A stretch of DNA of 64,000 nt, taken from the NCBI GenBank assembly GCA_014534235.1, contig JACVRW010000001.1, positions 32,114-96,113 of the forward strand, given 5' to 3'. Positions 8,596-17,058 of the stretch are shown piece by piece (position 1 is the stretch's first letter; the number at the start of each line of letters is the position of its first letter). The notes beneath the pieces were generated by a model, which worked only from the letters and a program-made list of their open reading frames with translations, made no database searches and had not been told where the DNA came from. Source of the stretch: Thermoleophilaceae bacterium. GTDB lineage: Bacteria > Actinomycetota > Thermoleophilia > Solirubrobacterales > Thermoleophilaceae. Position numbers and translations under genes: made by a program.

Positions 8596-10722
8596 CGTCG
8601 CCACACGCTCCACGTCGATCCGTGGCAGCAGGCGCTCGAGCCAATCAGGGATCCACCAGTTCCGGTTGCCGAGCAGCTGCATCACGGCGGGGACGAGCAC
8701 CATCCGCACGAGCGTGGCGTCGAGGAAGATCGCGGTGGCCAGCCCGATCCCGAACAGCTTCAGGAAGACGTCCGGCGCCGCCAGGAAGGCGAGGAAGACG
8801 ACCACCATGATCGCCGCCGCGGCGGTGATCACGCGCGCGGTCTTGGCCAGGCCGTCGGCAACCGCCCGGCGGGTGTCCCCGTGTTTCAGGTACTCCTCGC
8901 GAATCCGCGAGACCAGGAAGACCTCGTAGTCCATCGAGAGGCCGAAGAGGATGGCGAACATCATCACCGGCATGAACGGCGCCACGGGCACCTCGTGGTC
9001 GATCCCGATCAGCTTGCCGACCGCACCGCCCTTCGCGACAAGCGTCATCACGCCGTAGGCGGCCCCGACCGACAGCAGGTTCATCACCGCGGCCTTGAGC
9101 GAGATCAGGGGCGAGCGGAAGGCGACGAGCAGGAGCACGAACGACAGGCCCACCACGCCCGCGATGAACACCGGCATGCGGTCGGTGATGTATTCGCTCT
9201 GGTCCTCGAGCGCGGCCGTCACGCCGCCGATGTGGGCGGTGATGCCGGCGGCCCCGAGCGTCTCGGGCACGACGTCCTCGCGGAGCCGGCCCACCAGCTC
9301 CTCGGTCTCCTGGTCCTGGGGAGAGCCGCTCGGAATCACCGTCAGGAGGGCCGCGTCACCCTCCGCGTTGATGCGCGGCTGCGCTACGAAGGCCACCCCA
9401 GGCTCGCTGCGGAGCCGCTTCACGAAGGAGTCGACCTCCGCCTTCGCGCCGCGGCCCGGAAGCTCGGCAGCGATCACGAGCGGCCCGTTCGTGCCCGGCC
9501 CGAAGCCCTCGGCGTTCAGGTCGTAGGCCTGGCGGGTCATGGTGTCGGGCGGGTCGTTCCCGGCGTCGGGGAACCCGAGCCGCATGCCGAGCGCCGGGGC
9601 CGCCAGCGCGAGCAGCACCGCGGTGGCCACGATCGCCGCCGCCCAGGGCCGGCGCTGGACGGCGTGGCTCCACCGCGCCGCGGGCGACTCACCATCGCCC
9701 TCGGCCTTCAGTGTGCGACCGAGGAAGGGGAGCCGGAGCCGGTCGACCCTCGGCCCGAGGTAAGAGAGCAGCGCCGGCAGCAACGAGATCGCGGCGAGCA
9801 TCACGACAAGCACCGCGAGGGACGCCGCGATCGCGACGCCGTACATGTAGGGCAGGCCGGTCAGGAGCAGCCCGAGGACGGCGATCACGACCGTGCCGCC
9901 GGCGATCACCACGCTCCGTCCGGCGGTCGTGACGGCCTCGACGACCGCGTCGTGGCGGTCCTTGCCCTGCTTCATCGCCGTCCGGAACCGGGTCAGGACG
10001 AGCAGCGCGTAGTCGATGCCGACCCCGATCCCGATCAGGCCGGACACGGCCGTGGTCCAGTCGGGCACGTCGACGACGTTGGCGAGCAGGAGGATCAGTC
10101 CCCCCGACGAGATTCCGAGACCGACCAGCGCGATCGCGAGCGGCAGACCGGCGGCGACGATCGAGCCAAAGGCGATCAAGAGCACGACCGCGGCGGCGAG
10201 GAACCCGATGCCCTCGGGCGTGCTCTGCGACTGCGCCTGGTAGATCGGATCGCCGCCGAGCTTGATCTGGAGCCCGTCGCCGCTGTGCTCTTCGGCGGCC
10301 GCGATCAGCTTCTCGCCGTCCTCCTTGGGGACGTCCCAGCCCGGGACGGTCAGCGGCAGCGTGGTCGACCCGATCGTGCCATCGCGTGAAATGCGGATGG
10401 GAGTCTCCTCGGCGACGTGATCGACCTTCTTCGCCTCCGCGAGGAAGGCGTTTACGCCCTCGCGGGCGGCCGGGCTCCTCGCGCCGGCCTCGTCCTTCCA
10501 GACGACGTAGATCTCCTGGCCGGAGTATCCGTCGAACCGCTTCTCGGTCAGCTCGCTCGCAGCCTTCGACTCAGACCCAGGCGTGTTGTAGTCGGCGTCG
10601 TACTCCCCCGCGAGCGAGGACCCCACTCCGATCAGCACCACCAGCGCCGCGATCCACGCGAGCACCATGCGCCCGCGGCGACGGTAGGCGACATCGGCGA
10701 GTCGGACCAGAAAACGCGTCAT
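8578..10722 (-). CDS. MMPL-family RND transporter
   Basis: A 714-residue membrane transporter of the MMPL branch of the RND superfamily. It shows the expected duplicated layout: a first helix near residues 18-38, an extracytoplasmic domain to about 165, a block of six helices to about 330, then helix, loop and six-helix block again. Motifs such as GIGVGIDYALLVLTRFR (first half) and ILFGLSMDYEVFLVSRIREE (second half) are the conserved Asp-Tyr transmembrane signatures. Members export lipids or drugs; the substrate is unknown here. AAGGGG lies upstream of the ATG. The stop codon is the loop of a strong hairpin. Confidence 0.9.
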   Translation of the reverse strand: MTRFLVRLADVAYRRRGRMVLAWIAALVVLIGVGSSLAGEYDADYNTPGSESKAASELTEKRFDGYSGQEIYVVWKDEAGARSPAAREGVNAFLAEAKKVDHVAEETPIRISRDGTIGSTTLPLTVPGWDVPKEDGEKLIAAAEEHSGDGLQIKLGGDPIYQAQSQSTPEGIGFLAAAVVLLIAFGSIVAAGLPLAIALVGLGISSGGLILLLANVVDVPDWTTAVSGLIGIGVGIDYALLVLTRFRTAMKQGKDRHDAVVEAVTTAGRSVVIAGGTVVIAVLGLLLTGLPYMYGVAIAASLAVLVVMLAAISLLPALLSYLGPRVDRLRLPFLGRTLKAEGDGESPAARWSHAVQRRPWAAAIVATAVLLALAAPALGMRLGFPDAGNDPPDTMTRQAYDLNAEGFGPGTNGPLVIAAELPGRGAKAEVDSFVKRLRSEPGVAFVAQPRINAEGDAALLTVIPSGSPQDQETEELVGRLREDVVPETLGAAGITAHIGGVTAALEDQSEYITDRMPVFIAGVVGLSFVLLLVAFRSPLISLKAAVMNLLSVGAAYGVMTLVAKGGAVGKLIGIDHEVPVAPFMPVMMFAILFGLSMDYEVFLVSRIREEYLKHGDTRRAVADGLAKTARVITAAAAIMVVVFLAFLAAPDVFLKLFGIGLATAIFLDATLVRMVLVPAVMQLLGNRNWWIPDWLERLLPRIDVERVATAEGRP

Positions 10723-10876
10723 GGTTTGCGCACCCCTTCGGTTCTCATCCAGCTTGCTTCCTCTTACAGACCGCAGACCGCAGCCGAATTCATCGGCACA
10801 GGGATACGGTCAGGTCGCGGCGCCGGCCAGGGGGCTTCCCGGTGAATCGGGGTGCGGATAACCGAACCGCGGCGCG

Positions 10877-11495
10877 ATGAGTGGCGCACGCTTCCACGTC
10901 TTCGCCCCCGAACGGCGCGGCCACGGGCGCACGCACGACGTCGAGGGCCCTATCACCTACGAGCCGATGGCCTAGGACACGATCGCGTTCCTCGAGCACG
11001 TGGTCGGCCGCGCGGCGCACCTCGTCGGGTGCAGCGCCGGCGCGACCGTGGCGCTGTTCGTCGCGCTCCGCCGCCCCGACCTCGCCCGATGAGTGGTGCT
11101 GGTAAGCGGCGTCTTCCACCGCGACGGCTGGGTCCCCGGTGCGATCGACCCGGACGCAGGCCCGCCGGAGGTTCTCGCACGTGGATACGCGGAGCTATCA
11201 CCGGATGGTCCCGATCACTTTCGGGTGGTGAGCGCCAAGCTGGCGCGCATGAACCACGAGGAGCCGCCGCTCACCCCATCGGAGCTCGGCTGGGTGGCTA
11301 GCCGAACGCTCGTGATGATCGATGACGATGACGAGGTGACGCTCGAGCACGCGGCGGCGATGTACCGGGCACTCGCTCACGCCGAGCTCGCGGTCGTGCC
11401 GGGTACGTCGCACGGCCTGCTCCACGAAAGTCGACTTCCTCACGACGGAGGCGGCGGCAGCGATCGCCCCCGCGCGCCGCGCGGTCGACGGCTGA
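10877..11495 (+). pseudogene. Alpha/beta hydrolase with two nonsense codons and a frameshift
   Basis: Read across its lesions, this stretch is an alpha/beta hydrolase: APERRGHGRT, nucleophile elbow GCSAG, acid in VMIDDDDEV and His in GTSHGL. The frame from 10877 is broken by TAG 10973-10975 and TGA 11090-11092. Near 11426 the frame shifts, and the new frame reads KVDFLTTEAAAAIAPARRAVDG to TGA 11493, a natural-looking end. The N-terminal strand with the oxyanion HG motif is missing. Three independent lesions make this a decayed gene, not one sequencing error. The last intact piece is in frame with the next gene, so a plain ORF call wrongly fuses the two. Confidence 0.75.
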
Positions 11496-11527
11496 TCCAA
11501 ACGACGCGCCGCAGCGAAAATGTCGAC

Positions 11528-12481
11528 ATGCTGAACATGGATCCACTTGGCGTGCGGGTGGAGCTGCTGCGCACGGCCCGGGAGACCGGCGGAGAGCTGC
11601 TCGAGTTCGACGTCATCGGGCGTGCCCGCGGCCTCCGCGCGCAGAGTCACGTCCACACGACGCAGGCGGAGCGGCTCGAGGTGATCTCCGGGGCGATGCG
11701 GCTCCGCATCGACGGGCGGGAGCGTCTGCTGACAGAGGGCGAGTCGATGGAGGTCCCGCCCGGCAGCCCACACAGCCAGCTGCCCGCGGGAGAGGGGGCG
11801 GGACGGGTGCGCGTTCAGGTCCGCCCCGCCGGCCGGACCGAGGCCTTCCTCGAGCGCCTGGCGGAGCTTTGCCGCGAGGGCCAGATCAACCGCTTCGGCT
11901 TTCCTCGCCCGGTGGCGGGCGCGCACCTCGTGCGCGACTTCGCCGACACCGGCCACGCGACGAGGCCGCCGCTCCCGGTCCAGCGTGCGCTCGCTGGGTT
12001 CGTGGTCGCGCTGACCCGGACGCTCCGCCCCTACGTCTTCGTGGACCAGTGGGAGGTCGCCGCCCCGGCCGAGGCCGTCTTCGACGCCGTCGCCGACGCC
12101 CGCACCTACCCGGAGTGGTGGCGCCCGGTCTACCTCGATGTCGAGGCGGACGGGCCGCCGGCGCTCGGCCAGGAGTCGCGCCAGCACTTCAAGGGCCGGC
12201 TCCCGTACAGCCTGCGAACGCGCTCCGTGATCGTGGCTCTCGACCGGCCGCGGACCATCACCGCCGACGTGGACGGCGACCTGCGTGGCAGGGGAACGTG
12301 GACGCTCACGCCGACCGCGCGCAGCACGCATGTGCGCTTCGACTGGCAGGTGCACGCGGACCGCCGGCTGCTCCGCGTGCTGACGCCGGTCCTGCGCCCG
12401 CTCTTTCGCTGGAATCACAACTGGGCGATCGCCCGGGCGGTGGAGGGCCTCGAACCCTACGCCAGGCGGAGCGTGGCATGA
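11528..12481 (+). CDS. Cupin and SRPBCC (polyketide cyclase-like) two-domain protein
   Basis: A 317-residue protein with two small-ligand-binding folds. The N-terminal half is a cupin (HVHTTQAERLEVISG, later EVPPGSPHSQLPAG). The C-terminal half, from about residue 165, is an SRPBCC/polyketide-cyclase domain beginning VDQWEVAAPAEAVFDAVAD and containing ARTYPEWWRPVY. The joined pair probably handles a hydrophobic small molecule; no reaction can be assigned. I start it at ATG 11528, where cupin homology begins (ATG 11537 is possible), because the open frame upstream belongs to the hydrolase pseudogene. Its stop overlaps the next, broken gene. Confidence 0.7.
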   Translation: MLNMDPLGVRVELLRTARETGGELLEFDVIGRARGLRAQSHVHTTQAERLEVISGAMRLRIDGRERLLTEGESMEVPPGSPHSQLPAGEGAGRVRVQVRPAGRTEAFLERLAELCREGQINRFGFPRPVAGAHLVRDFADTGHATRPPLPVQRALAGFVVALTRTLRPYVFVDQWEVAAPAEAVFDAVADARTYPEWWRPVYLDVEADGPPALGQESRQHFKGRLPYSLRTRSVIVALDRPRTITADVDGDLRGRGTWTLTPTARSTHVRFDWQVHADRRLLRVLTPVLRPLFRWNHNWAIARAVEGLEPYARRSVA

Positions 12482-12857
12482 CCGCCGGCTTCGCACGACT
12501 CGCCGGCGCCTGCACGCTGCTCGTCGCAGCCGCCAACTCGGTTACGCCGTCTCGTTCCTGATCGTGCGGCCCGAGGGCCCCGACTCTGGCAGTGCCGCGG
12601 CGTCCGCCCGCGTGCTCGCCGCCTTTGGGCTCCGAGGCCTGGCGCTGCTCGCCGTCGCGCGCCTGGTCGAAGCTAGCCCGCAGGTGCCCCGCTAGCTCCG
12701 GACCGTCGCCGCGATGCTCGGCGCGCTGCTGGTAGCCCTGTACGTGCTCCGCCTCGCGATGCTCGACGCGGACAGCGTGGCGATCGTCGTTCCGGCGGCG
12801 GTCGCCGGCTTCGTCCTCAGGCCACTGTGGTACTCGCGGCTCGGGCTGGCGCTGTAG
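12478..12857 (+). pseudogene. Small integral membrane protein, frameshifted and with a nonsense codon
   Basis: The ATG at 12478 overlaps the previous stop (ATGA) and reads about 20 residues of a hydrophobic N-terminus. The protein-like frame then shifts near 12540 and continues as LGYAVSFLIVRPEG, with three more hydrophobic segments, to TAG 12855-12857. A further TAG at 12693-12695 interrupts it after EASPQVPR. Reassembled, it is a protein of about 125 residues with four helices, resembling DUF4267-like membrane proteins only in general form. The family is not certain. Confidence 0.6.
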
Positions 12858-12930
12858 GCGCGGGCGAAGCGCCCCGCTGAGCGGCTGCCGGGCGCATCGC
12901 TGACCCCTTGCGGGCGTCGCGCACGTTCCG

Positions 12931-13022
12931 TCGGTTATGGCGACGCTTCGTAAGCAACCCCTACCGCGCTTCCCGGCAGGCTGCCGCCGGGCCGCGAACG
13001 CTCGGCGCGACTGCATAACCGA
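12931..13022. repeat. 92-bp element with 9-bp inverted termini in an otherwise empty gap
   Basis: TCGGTTATG (12931-12939) and CATAACCGA (13014-13022) are perfect inverted repeats enclosing 74 bp. Inside is a second hairpin, CCCGGC (12972-12977) with GCCGGG (12986-12991). The 306-bp gap 12858-13163 holds no supported gene. The structure may be a small mobile relic or an RNA hairpin; only one copy is in the window. Confidence 0.4.
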
Positions 13023-13163
13023 TCAGGGTCGCTGAGCGGAGCGATCTTCCGACTTACGGGCGCTCTACCGGCAGCTCGCCGAGGCGAATACGAGCTCGAC
13101 ACTCCGTACCGGGCGCTGCTGCGGCCGATCGCCGAGCGTACCGTCAACTGCGGAGCCGCCTGG

Positions 13164-13571
13164 ATGTCCTCGCTTCAGGGCATGGCGAATGGCTCGTCGT
13201 TCCCGGCCCGCATCGGTTCATTCGAAGCGTCTGCGTGCGCGAGCGTGATCCCGTCGCCTTTGGTGGTCCCGGTCATGGACGTCCGTAATCTCGTGGTCGA
13301 TAGACGAAACCGCAGGCGTGGCCTGGGTCGGGCCCTGCTCGAGCGCGCGTTTGCGTGGTGCATCGAGCGGGGGATGCGCGGCGCATTGCTCGAGGTGGCA
13401 GAGGCCAACACGGCGGCGTCGCGGCTGTACGACGCGTACGCATGTACCGGACAGGCCGGACGCTCGTTCGTTGCCTCTCGGACGGCGGCTAAGGGAGTCA
13501 CGGTTTCTCGGTCGCGCACCGGTTTGCCGCCGCGGTCGCGCCGCGCTCGGTTCGACTTCTCGGCCACGTAG
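13164..13571 (+). pseudogene. GNAT acetyltransferase-like fragment
   Basis: The middle of this frame carries the acetyl-CoA-binding motif of GNAT enzymes (LVVDRRNRRRGLGRALL) followed by helix EVAEANTAASRLYDAY. The N-terminal strands expected before the motif are not recognisable, and after YACTGQAG the sequence no longer looks like a GNAT end. A competing frame upstream (GEWLVVPGPHRFIRSVCV) reads more like protein than the frame that leads into the motif, which suggests frameshifts. It lies beside other broken genes, so I treat it as degenerate. Confidence 0.4.
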
Positions 13572-13661
13572 ACGAAGCGCGCTGGCGCAGGAGACCCGCC
13601 GCTACCGCACTCCGGTGCGGCGACTGGGGCGAGATTGCCCCTCGTTGTGCTTCTTGCAGTT

Positions 13662-14369
13662 GTGAACGAGCAGCGCCTGGTCCTGGTAGTGGAAGACGAC
13701 GAGCCGACGCGCTCGTTCCTACTCGAGAACCTGGCCGCCGACGGCTTCCGGGTGGCCGGCGCCACCGGTGCGACCGAGGCGCTGCGAGCGATCGAGGTCC
13801 GCCAGCCCGCGCTCGTCCTCCTCGACCTGAGGCTCGAGGGCGGCAGCGGCCTCGAAGTGCTCGACCGCGTGCGCTCGGCGGACGGCCTAGCCTCGCGCCT
13901 CGACCCGGATCTCCCCGTGATCGTCCTCACCGGTCGGTCGGGCGAGGCAGACCGCGTGCGGAGCTTCGCCCGTGGAGCGGACGATCACCTGTGCAAGCCA
14001 TTCCTCTACGCGGAGCTGCTCGCGCGCATCCGCGCCGTGCTGCGTCGCGCGGACGGACGTCGCACCCGCGGAATCCTTCGTGTGGGCGAGCTGACCTTGG
14101 ACCCGATGACGAGGACGGTCCGACTCGGCGGGCGGCGCGTGGAGCTTTCCGCGAAGGAGTTCGCGCTGTTGCATGCCCTCGCGGAGCAGCCGGCGCGTGT
14201 CTACGGGAAGCAGGAGCTCCTGCGCGACGTGTGGGGTTTCCTCTCCGAGGGGAACACGCGGACACTCGACGCGCACGCGTGCCGGCTCCGCAAGAAGCTG
14301 CGGCCCTCCACGCGGCCGTGGATCGTGAACGTGCGGGGGGTCGGGTACAAGTTGACGGAGGCGGTGTGA
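13662..14369 (+). CDS. OmpR-family response regulator
   Basis: A 235-residue two-component response regulator. The receiver domain (residues 5-120) has the acidic pair EDD (11-13), phospho-acceptor Asp55 in LVLLDLRLEGG, Thr in VIVLTGR and Lys in CKPFLYAELL. A winged-helix DNA-binding domain follows (about 135-235), with LSAKEFALLHALAEQPARV and the end RGVGYKLTEAV. The frame is open to TTG 13635, but GTG 13662 gives the usual N-terminus. The stop overlaps the histidine kinase start, and the kinase in turn overlaps cpaB, so the pair may sense a signal tied to pilus assembly. Confidence 0.88.
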   Translation: MNEQRLVLVVEDDEPTRSFLLENLAADGFRVAGATGATEALRAIEVRQPALVLLDLRLEGGSGLEVLDRVRSADGLASRLDPDLPVIVLTGRSGEADRVRSFARGADDHLCKPFLYAELLARIRAVLRRADGRRTRGILRVGELTLDPMTRTVRLGGRRVELSAKEFALLHALAEQPARVYGKQELLRDVWGFLSEGNTRTLDAHACRLRKKLRPSTRPWIVNVRGVGYKLTEAV

Positions 14370-15301
14370 GCGGCGCCGGCATGGCGTGCCTCGTCCTCGC
14401 CGCGGCCTGCCTCGCGATCGGGCTGCTCGCGTTGCGGACGCTGCGCCGCCGGCTCGAGCTCGTCGCCCGGGCCGAGCACGAGCTGCGTGGCCCGGCGACC
14501 GCGCTGGAGCTGGCATGCCAGCGCATGAGCCGCGATCCCGCCGCGTCGCGTCACGCCGAGGTGCTCGAGGCGCAGCTCGAGCGTCTGCGCGCCGGTCTGG
14601 ATGACCTAGGCGTCGCTCGACGGGGCGGTCGGGCGGCTCGGGAAGCGTCGTCGCCGGTCGAACTCGCTTCGTTCGTTCAGGCCACGGTCGCGCCCTGGCG
14701 GGCGAAGCTCAGACGCTGCTCCGTCGAGTGGCGGGCCGGGCGCGCCACCGCTGTCACAGACCGCGGCCGCCTCGCCCAGGCGCTTGGAAACCTCGTCGCC
14801 AATGCGGCCGAGCACGGGGCCGGCGACCTGTCGCTCCGGGCGGGGCGAGTGCCGGGTGCCGTTCGCGTGGAGCTGCGGAACGGCAACCGGAGCGACCCCG
14901 GGGGCGCGCCGGGCACGCAGCGCCAACGGCTGTTTGCTGGACCGCGGGAGCGAGGCCACGGGCTTGCGATCGCCGCGGCGGCGGCCCGCGACCTCGGTGG
15001 ACGGCTGCTCGTTCGGTCCGACGGCGCCGCAACCGTCGCCGTCCTCGAACTGCCGGAGAATCCGCCTCCGCGGGTCCAACGGGGTGCCGCAGGACCGCCG
15101 CCTGCGCCTGTGGCGCCTGGTGTCGCGCGACCCCCGGCCGCCGCGGGACCGCCCGATACCGCCGAATCACGTGGTGCCGCGGAACCGCGAGCTACGCCCC
15201 GGTCATCCGCAGCCCTCCCGCCCGCGGCTGTCGGCTCGGAGGTAGCTGCCGCTGACGCGGACGTGGCTGCCGACGACGCGGAGCGAGACTTCGTCAGGTG
15301 A
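14366..15301 (+). CDS. Short membrane-anchored histidine kinase
   Basis: A 311-residue sensor kinase reduced to essentials: one N-terminal membrane helix (about residues 5-25), then a HisKA-like segment with His38 in AEHELRGPATALELA, an N box LGNLVANAAEHG and a G box GHGLAIAAAAARDLGG. There is no extracytoplasmic sensing domain. After the ATPase domain (about residue 235) comes a 75-residue Pro/Ala-rich tail unlike normal kinases. GTG 14366 overlaps the regulator stop, and the stop overlaps cpaB as GTGA. The input is probably from the membrane or a partner protein. The ATPase domain is short, so activity is not certain. Confidence 0.75.
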   Translation: MSGAGMACLVLAAACLAIGLLALRTLRRRLELVARAEHELRGPATALELACQRMSRDPAASRHAEVLEAQLERLRAGLDDLGVARRGGRAAREASSPVELASFVQATVAPWRAKLRRCSVEWRAGRATAVTDRGRLAQALGNLVANAAEHGAGDLSLRAGRVPGAVRVELRNGNRSDPGGAPGTQRQRLFAGPRERGHGLAIAAAAARDLGGRLLVRSDGAATVAVLELPENPPPRVQRGAAGPPPAPVAPGVARPPAAAGPPDTAESRGAAEPRATPRSSAALPPAAVGSEVAAADADVAADDAERDFVR

Positions 15302-16014
15302 GCGCGCGGCGGCGGCGCGGTTTGCTCCTCCTGGCGCTGGCGGTCGCGAGCGGCGGTTTCGCGGCGTCGCAGGTGAGCACCCGCCTGCGAAACGTCGAGG
15401 CGCGGGTCGGGCCGCTGCTTCCGGTGCTGGTGGCGGCCCGCGACCTTCCGGCCGAGGCCAGGATCCGCCCGGGGGCTATCGAGCCAAAGCGCGTACCCGC
15501 GCGCTTCGTCCCACCCGATGCGTTGACGACCGCAGCGCAGCTGACCGGAGCTCGGACGGCGGTGGCCGTGGCCGCCGGCAGTTATCTGACCGCGGGACAT
15601 CTCCAACGCCGGGGCCGCGGGGGAGCCGGTGACGGATCACCGCTCGGCCGGGGAGAGCGCGCGGTCGAGGTGGCGGTCACCGGCGGCGGGGCGCTCGCCG
15701 GCGCGGCGCCCGGAGCGCGCGTCGACGTCATCGTCTCCGCGGAACCACACGACGGGGCCGGCCGGACGTTCGTGGCCCTGGAGGACGTCGACCTGCTCGA
15801 TCTGCGGAGCGGGGTTGACGCCGTGGACTACCGAGCGGACGCCCAGAGTGGCGCCCCGACGGCGACTGCGCTCGCCACCCTGCGGGTCAGCCTCCGCCAA
15901 GCCGTCTACCTCACCGCCGCGGAGAACTTCGGCCGCGAGATCCGTCTGCTGCTGCGGCCGCCGGGCGACCGGAGCCGGTCGCGCGGGGCGGTGATCGGAG
16001 AGAACGAGCTGTGA
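15298..16014 (+). CDS. cpaB: CpaB/RcpC, Flp pilus assembly SAF-domain protein
   Basis: A 238-residue protein with an N-terminal membrane helix (residues 7-28) and a SAF domain (about 41-101: PVLVAARDLPAEARIRPGAI). A RcpC-like beta-rich region containing GARVDVIVS follows. In Flp/Tad systems CpaB sits in the envelope and supports pilus assembly. It is joined by GTGA overlap to a two-component pair, and the motor and platform genes cpaF, tadB and tadC lie 12 kb downstream, so the pilus locus is split. Confidence 0.78.
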   Translation: MSARRRRGLLLLALAVASGGFAASQVSTRLRNVEARVGPLLPVLVAARDLPAEARIRPGAIEPKRVPARFVPPDALTTAAQLTGARTAVAVAAGSYLTAGHLQRRGRGGAGDGSPLGRGERAVEVAVTGGGALAGAAPGARVDVIVSAEPHDGAGRTFVALEDVDLLDLRSGVDAVDYRADAQSGAPTATALATLRVSLRQAVYLTAAENFGREIRLLLRPPGDRSRSRGAVIGENEL

Positions 16015-16033
16015 TCGGCGAGGGCGCAGCGAA

Positions 16034-16103
16034 CGGTGATCAGCGGACCAGCAAGGCTGGAATTGCGGTCAACCCGCCGATGGGCCGGAGCGGTGATCAG
16101 CGG
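16034..16103. repeat. 13-bp direct repeat CGGTGATCAGCGG between cpaB and rpiA
   Basis: CGGTGATCAGCGG occurs at 16034-16046 and again at 16091-16103. The core GTGATC also appears twice in the cpaB end (about 15990 and 16011). The second repeat covers the stop codon of rpiA on the minus strand. The spacing is 57 bp. The role is unknown; it may be a footprint of local duplication. Confidence 0.5.
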
Positions 16104-16789
16104 CGCGGCGCAGCTTCGAGCGTCTCGACGCCGCCGTCCGGCCGGCCCAGCAGCGCGCGCTCCGCCAGGCCGATGAACAGGCCGTGCTCGACCACCCCTG
16201 GCACGTCGTTCAGCTCGTGGTCGAGCGCGTCGGCGTCGGCGTCGGCCGGGAGAACGCAGTCGAGGATGTAATGGCCCTCGTCGGTCACGTAGGGCTCGCC
16301 GTCGGCTGTCCGGAGGACGGCATCCGGGAGCAAAGGCGTGAGCCGGCGGCGGGTGTCGCGCCACGCGAATCGCACGACCTCGACCGGTAGGCGGAAGTGT
16401 TGCCCGAGGCGCTCAGCGCGCTTGGGCGTCTCCGCCACGACGACGAAGCGTCGCGCGGCCGAGACCACGATCTTCTCGCGCAGCAGCGCGCCGCCCCCGC
16501 CCTTGATGAGACGCAGCTCCGGGTCCACCTCGTCGGCGCCGTCGAGCGCGAGATCGAGCTCGAGCGAGCCGTCCAGCTCCACGACGTCGATCCCAAGGCC
16601 CCGCGCCAGCTCGGCGGTTCGGTCGGATGCCACCACCGCTCGCACGCCACCGCGCGGGCCGAGCAGCCGCGCGACTTCCCACACCGCCCGGCCCGAGCCG
16701 AGACCGATCGTCATTCCGGGCTCGACCAGCTCGACCGCGGCGGCCGCCGCGGCGGCCCTGGCCCTCCCGCTTCCGTTCGCCGCCTGCAC
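16097..16789 (-). CDS. rpiA: Ribose-5-phosphate isomerase A
   Basis: A 230-residue enzyme interconverting ribose 5-phosphate and ribulose 5-phosphate in the pentose phosphate pathway. Family motifs are clear: GMTIGLGSGRAVWEV (phosphate loop), DLALDGADEVDPELRLIKGGGGALLREKIV (active-site Asp, Lys and Glu) and ILDCVLPADAD. The frame is open to 16912, but the extra residues are not family-like. GTG at 16789 gives a normal length and begins just before the first helix. Confidence 0.9.
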   Translation of the reverse strand: MQAANGSGRARAAAAAAAVELVEPGMTIGLGSGRAVWEVARLLGPRGGVRAVVASDRTAELARGLGIDVVELDGSLELDLALDGADEVDPELRLIKGGGGALLREKIVVSAARRFVVVAETPKRAERLGQHFRLPVEVVRFAWRDTRRRLTPLLPDAVLRTADGEPYVTDEGHYILDCVLPADADADALDHELNDVPGVVEHGLFIGLAERALLGRPDGGVETLEAAPRR

Positions 16790-17024
16790 GAAAGGAGCAT
16801 CGCACGGCGCTCGGCGGGAGCAAAGCCTGGCTGCGAAGGCGCGGGTCGCCGACGCCTGCACCGTCCTGGCTAACTGTTGTAGGGCAACAGCAATCCGGGA
16901 CGTTGAGCGCACCGGGCCCCGGCCGGCGAGGCGGAGCGTCCCGCCGCGGCAGATCTAAGCCGCGGCCGCCTAGATTTCCGGGGCCCGCGTCGACGGTAAA
17001 GTCGCCTGACCATCGCTACACTTG

Positions 17025-17041
17025 ACTTACCCAACGTAAGT
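17025..17041. promoter_or_regulatory. Inverted repeat directly upstream of lon
   Basis: ACTTAC (17025-17030) and GTAAGT (17036-17041) form a 6-bp inverted repeat with a 5-bp spacer, ending 17 bp before the lon start. The left part reads CTTGACTTAC. It partly resembles the CTTGA half of the actinobacterial HspR (HAIR) operator, but the right half does not match, so the regulator is open. Confidence 0.4.
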
Positions 17042-17058
17042 TGCTGATGGAGAAGCCA

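Noticed and set aside
8170-10389. A 739-residue plus-strand frame opposite the MMPL gene
   Set aside because: It is rich in Arg, Gln, His and Asp as expected for the antisense of a membrane-protein gene, and has no recognisable domain.
11090-11092. TGA in the hydrolase relic as a second selenocysteine codon
   Set aside because: It is not at an active-site position, no SECIS-like hairpin follows, and the same gene has a TAG and a frameshift, so decay explains it.
11093-12481. A natural three-domain hydrolase-cupin-SRPBCC fusion protein
   Set aside because: The hydrolase part continues to its own end in another frame (TGA 11493), so the in-frame join arises from the frameshift, not from a real fusion.
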